Positions 60,033-64,000 of a stretch of 64,000 nt of DNA are shown here, piece by piece (the first letter of the stretch is position 1; every line of letters starts with the position of its first letter). The notes beneath the pieces were generated by a model. The model made no database searches and had not been told where the DNA came from. It saw nothing but the letters and a program-made list of their open reading frames with translations. The stretch spans positions 372,001-436,000 of the forward strand of contig NZ_SNUF01000001.1 in assembly GCF_012027305.1 (NCBI RefSeq). The letters are read 5' to 3'. The translations under genes and the position numbers were made by a program. The DNA is from Thermococcus sp. MAR1. Its GTDB lineage: Archaea > Methanobacteriota_B > Thermococci > Thermococcales > Thermococcaceae.

Positions 60033-60212
60033 ATGAAGGACAGACTCGAAAAGATGCTCAACGTCAAGATTCTTGAAATCGAGGAGCTTGAGGACAAGAT
60101 AGTCGTTTACGTCCCGGAGGATCAGGTGAGGATAGCCGTTGGGAGCGGCGGCGCGGCCGTTAAGGCGGCAGAGCTCGTAATCGGTAAGAAGATTGAAGTG
60201 AAGGGCAGGTGA
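60033..60212 (+). CDS. Small KH-domain protein
   Basis: A 59-residue protein that looks like a single truncated KH domain: strands KILEIEELEDKIVVYVPED, the GxxG-like loop GSGGAA (about 38-43) after VRIAV, and helix VKAAELVIGK. The arrangement resembles the NusA KH2 unit in archaea. It presumably binds RNA. ATG 60033 follows GGGGAT; a TTG at 60021 would overlap it. It sits between zinc-ribbon and membrane-protease genes in an RNA-processing neighbourhood. Confidence 0.72.
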   Translation: MKDRLEKMLNVKILEIEELEDKIVVYVPEDQVRIAVGSGGAAVKAAELVIGKKIEVKGR

Positions 60213-60233
60213 ACCTCCCCGTGGGGCGTTCTG

Positions 60234-60845
60234 ATGAACTACGAACCCTGGCGCACCGTGAATAAACCCCGGAGTGCCGGAAGGAGGGAGATCGAAGACC
60301 TGCTGGTTTCTTTTTTAGTCCTTACTCTGCTGTTTTCCAACTTTGACCCCTACGCCCTCCCCTACGCGGCCGTGGCAGTTCTGACGGCGTTCCTCTTCCA
60401 CGAGCTCGCCCACAGGCAGATTGCGAGGCACTACGGCTACAGGGCGTACTACCGCAGATGGGACACCGGCATACTTCTGGCGCTTCTCATGGGTGTAGCG
60501 ACGCGCCTTCTCACGGGGAGCACCTGGATATTCGCCGCCCTCGGTGCCGTCCAGGTCTACGCTCCCTACGCTGTGGATTCCAGGGAGGCCTTTGGAAAGA
60601 TAGCCCTTGCGGGTCCGCTTACCAACATAGCCGTTGGCATAGTAGCTCTAGTTGTTTTAAGAACCACTCACCCATTCACGACCCTCTGGTGGATTTTCAG
60701 GACGACGGCAACGGTCAATCTGTGGCTGGCCTTCTTCAACCTGCTCCCGTTCCCGCCGCTGGACGGCTCCAAGGTCGTTCGCTGGAACGCCGGGGCATGG
60801 GCAGTTTCCATCGGCGTCGCCTACCTCCTCTTCAGACTGCTGTAA
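60234..60845 (+). CDS. M50-type membrane metalloprotease (site-2 protease-like)
   Basis: A 203-residue multi-helix protein. The zinc-binding motif HELAH (about 61-65) lies in a helix, and the second motif NLLPFPPLDGSK (about 168-179), with the aspartate ligand, is in place, so the catalytic core of the site-2 protease family is complete. It would cleave membrane-embedded substrates. No PDZ domain is present. ATG 60234. Substrates unknown; a role in membrane stress signalling is only by analogy. Confidence 0.85.
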   Translation: MNYEPWRTVNKPRSAGRREIEDLLVSFLVLTLLFSNFDPYALPYAAVAVLTAFLFHELAHRQIARHYGYRAYYRRWDTGILLALLMGVATRLLTGSTWIFAALGAVQVYAPYAVDSREAFGKIALAGPLTNIAVGIVALVVLRTTHPFTTLWWIFRTTATVNLWLAFFNLLPFPPLDGSKVVRWNAGAWAVSIGVAYLLFRLL

Positions 60846-60911
60846 CACTTTCGGTGATACAGAAGGGAAAGGTTAAATAGGCCCACCCTCACTTCTATCA
60901 CGGTGATTCCA

Positions 60912-61481
60912 ATGGAGTACAAGAACCCGCTGGGTGTTGATATTGACCTCGAAACCGGTGTCATTCCCGGGGCCAAAAAGCTCGTCAGAAGGCTCAGCGA
61001 CCTGAAGGGATACTTCGTCGATGAAAAAGCCTACGAAGAGCTTCTCAAGGAGAACCCGGTCGTTTACGAGGTTTACGCGATTGAGCAGGAAGAGAAGGAT
61101 GGAGACCTGAACTTCGCCACGACGGTCCTCTACCCGGGCAGGGTTGGAAAGGAGTTCTTCTTCACCAAGGGCCACTACCACTCCAAAGCTGACAGGGCGG
61201 AGATATACTACGGCATCAAGGGGAAGGGCGGAATGCTCCTCCAGACCCCGGAAGGAAAGGCCGAATGGATAGAGATGAGGCCCGGAACGGTCGTCTACGT
61301 CCCGCCATACTGGGCGCACAGGACCGTCAACACGGGCGACGAGCCGTTCATCTTCCTGGCGATATATCCGGCCGATGCCGGCCACGACTACGGCAGCATA
61401 GCCGAGAAGGGCTTCTCTAAACTGGTCATCGAGGAGAACGGGGAAGTCAAGGTCGTGGACAACCCGAGATGGAAGGAGTGA
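60912..61481 (+). CDS. pgiA: Glucose-6-phosphate isomerase, cupin type
   Basis: Interconverts glucose 6-phosphate and fructose 6-phosphate in the modified Embden-Meyerhof pathway of Thermococcales, using a metal-dependent cupin fold unrelated to classical PGI. The 189-residue length equals that of P. furiosus PGI. Cupin metal ligands are in TKGHYHSKADRAEIYYG (about 86-102) and VPPYWAHRTVN (about 130-140). ATG 60912 follows GGTGAT four bases away; GTG 60903 overlaps it. TATCAC occurs before the ribosome site but with the wrong spacing for a TGM. Confidence 0.97.
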   Translation: MEYKNPLGVDIDLETGVIPGAKKLVRRLSDLKGYFVDEKAYEELLKENPVVYEVYAIEQEEKDGDLNFATTVLYPGRVGKEFFFTKGHYHSKADRAEIYYGIKGKGGMLLQTPEGKAEWIEMRPGTVVYVPPYWAHRTVNTGDEPFIFLAIYPADAGHDYGSIAEKGFSKLVIEENGEVKVVDNPRWKE

Positions 61482-61489
61482 ATCTTTGA

Positions 61490-62917
<1,428 letters not shown>

Positions 62918-62999
62918 AACAAACCTTTTTATTTTCGTGGTCCCAAATTTTTTACGGGGTTTCCTTTTCATACCCGAAAATTATCAAGGGGTGGTTGAA

Positions 63000-64000
63000 T
63001 TGCTTTTGGAGGCTCCGGTCTACAAGGAGCTGTTTGGAGCGGTTGAGATTTACGAGGTTCAGAAGGTCATCAAGCTGGACACTCAGACGCGAGACGTGAG
63101 GAGCTTTACTGTCACGAACGTGCCCCGCGAGGACATCTACGAAATTCTTGAAGACATCGCGATAGTCGTCCCGATGAAGAACGAGAAGCTCCAGCTTGTC
63201 GACGGTGTTCTGAAAGCCATACCTCATCAGTGCCCGATAATAATCGTCTCGAACAGCAAAAGGAAGGGACCAAACCTCTTCAAGCAGGAGGTTGACCTCG
63301 TCAAGCACTTCTACAACCTCACCCACTCGCGTATAATAATGGTTCACCAGAAGGATGTGGGGGTCGCCGAGGCATTCCGTGAGGTGGGGTACACTGATAT
63401 CCTCGATGAAAACGGAAGTGTGAGGAGTGGAAAGGGCGAGGGGATGCTGATAGGAATTCTCCTTGCGAAGGCCATAGGGGCCAAGTACGTGGGCTTCGTT
63501 GATGCCGACAACTACATTCCCGGCTCCGTCAATGAGTACGTAAAGGACTATGCCGCTGGCTTTCTGATGAGCGAGAGCGAATATGCGATGGTCCGTCTGA
63601 GCTGGCGCCACAAGCCCAAGGTCAGCACGAAGGGGCTGTACTTCAGAAAGTGGGGCCGCGTGAGCGAGATAACAAACCGCTACATGAACGCCCTCTTTGG
63701 CGTGGCCACCAACTTCGAGACGAACATCATAGTGACCGGAAACGCCGGTGAGCACGCTATGAGCATAAAGCTGGCCGAGATAATGCCGTTTTCGACTGGT
63801 TACTCGATAGAACCCTTTGAGCTGGTTTACCTCTTCGAGACCTTCGGGAGGTGGGGTGAGGATCCCCACACGGACGTTTACGACCAGGGGGTTGAGGTGT
63901 TCCAGATAGAAACGCTGAACCCCCACCTGCACGAGGACAAGGGACAGGAGCACGTCGTTAACATGATCCTCAGCTCCCTCGGGACGATATACCACTCCAA
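63000..64000 (+). CDS. mpgS: Mannosyl-3-phosphoglycerate synthase (partial, 3' end off the window)
   Basis: Transfers mannose from GDP-mannose to 3-phosphoglycerate, making the precursor of mannosylglycerate, a compatible solute used under salt or heat stress. At least 333 residues are present: [14 protein letters not shown] at the N-terminus, [20 protein letters not shown] (about 50-70), [20 protein letters not shown] (about 165-175, metal-binding DxD), and [15 protein letters not shown] near the right edge. The start is TTG at 63000, placed by GGGGTGGT just upstream and by the conserved start of the family. A TATA-like CCTTTTTATT lies near 62923. The phosphatase partner would lie outside the window. 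Confidence 0.96.
   Translation, partial: MLLEAPVYKELFGAVEIYEVQKVIKLDTQTRDVRSFTVTNVPREDIYEILEDIAIVVPMKNEKLQLVDGVLKAIPHQCPIIIVSNSKRKGPNLFKQEVDLVKHFYNLTHSRIIMVHQKDVGVAEAFREVGYTDILDENGSVRSGKGEGMLIGILLAKAIGAKYVGFVDADNYIPGSVNEYVKDYAAGFLMSESEYAMVRLSWRHKPKVSTKGLYFRKWGRVSEITNRYMNALFGVATNFETNIIVTGNAGEHAMSIKLAEIMPFSTGYSIEPFELVYLFETFGRWGEDPHTDVYDQGVEVFQIETLNPHLHEDKGQEHVVNMILSSLGTIYHS

Noticed and set aside
60896-60907. TGM site at pgiA
   Set aside because: TATCAC is present, but the second half follows after one base rather than five, so it does not fit the motif.
62952-63995. 347-residue minus-strand frame at the right edge
   Set aside because: The plus strand encodes mannosyl-3-phosphoglycerate synthase with diagnostic motifs over the same span.

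Overview
The window comes from a hyperthermophilic euryarchaeon of the order Thermococcales, most likely a Thermococcus with a fairly GC-rich genome. The evidence is recognition of protein families: glutamate dehydrogenase, ADP-dependent glucokinase, cupin-type glucose-6-phosphate isomerase, the transcription terminator FttA, mannosyl-3-phosphoglycerate synthase and a surface protein ending in a CGP-CTERM-like anchor. Thermococcales-type control sites (SurR-like, TGM) and GGTGA-type ribosome binding sites agree. No database search was run.

Layout. 1-9668: amino-acid or Na+ symporter (cut by the left edge), gdhA, a small K+ channel with its upstream partner, proteasome beta subunit with FttA, then a PLP-fold/PadR fusion, a membrane protein and rpiA. 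9669-10268: 500 bases packed with perfect hairpins, then tRNA-Leu(CAA). 10352-17108, all minus: upp, two tandem MATE exporters, a VapBC pair and ppsA. 17243-26240: an AT-rich island with a four-gene cell-surface polysaccharide operon (two polymerase-like proteins and a GT39-like transferase), divergent from a 1503-residue subtilase. 26312-35942: DUF424, NMD3, a CoA-disulfide/NAD(P)H-sulfur reductase, an MFS transporter, a DUF364-like protein, a radical SAM enzyme, a zinc-motif/repeat/K+-channel fusion, an ATP-NAD-kinase-like protein and one unrecognised gene.

35989-47007 is a sulfur and hydrogenase-maturation cluster: a cysteine desulfurase operon, hypE, hypF, hypDC, a maturation protease and hypAB (HypB is the Mrp/MinD-type ATPase), mixed with mobA, an acetyltransferase and two MNT-HEPN toxin-antitoxin pairs. 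Sites matching the SurR consensus GTTn3AACn5GTT lie upstream of the TATA elements of hypF, hypC, hypA and, with one mismatch, the desulfurase operon and the NifX-like/FmdE divergent promoter. At the sulfur reductase the site lies on or after the TATA element. This is the layout expected for a switch between H2 production and sulfur reduction.

47060-54007: a membrane protein, a decayed TauE/SafE exporter, a TDT exporter sharing its operator, a NifX-like protein, and FmdE with a FecBCD-type metal transporter. 53969-64000: a TPR protein, an FG-GAP/PKD surface protein, an RNase Z/TraB/zinc-ribbon/KH/M50 run, the first two steps of the modified glycolytic pathway (glkA carries a TGM site; pgiA), and mannosylglycerate synthesis, cut by the right edge.

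The best candidates for undescribed biology are: the shared AAATGA-N8-TCATTT operator on two anion exporters; the threonine-synthase-fold protein with the PLP lysine replaced by arginine and a PadR domain added; the hairpin array beside tRNA-Leu; the zinc-motif/repeat/K+-channel protein; and the apparent extension of SurR control to a cysteine desulfurase operon and a metal-uptake locus.
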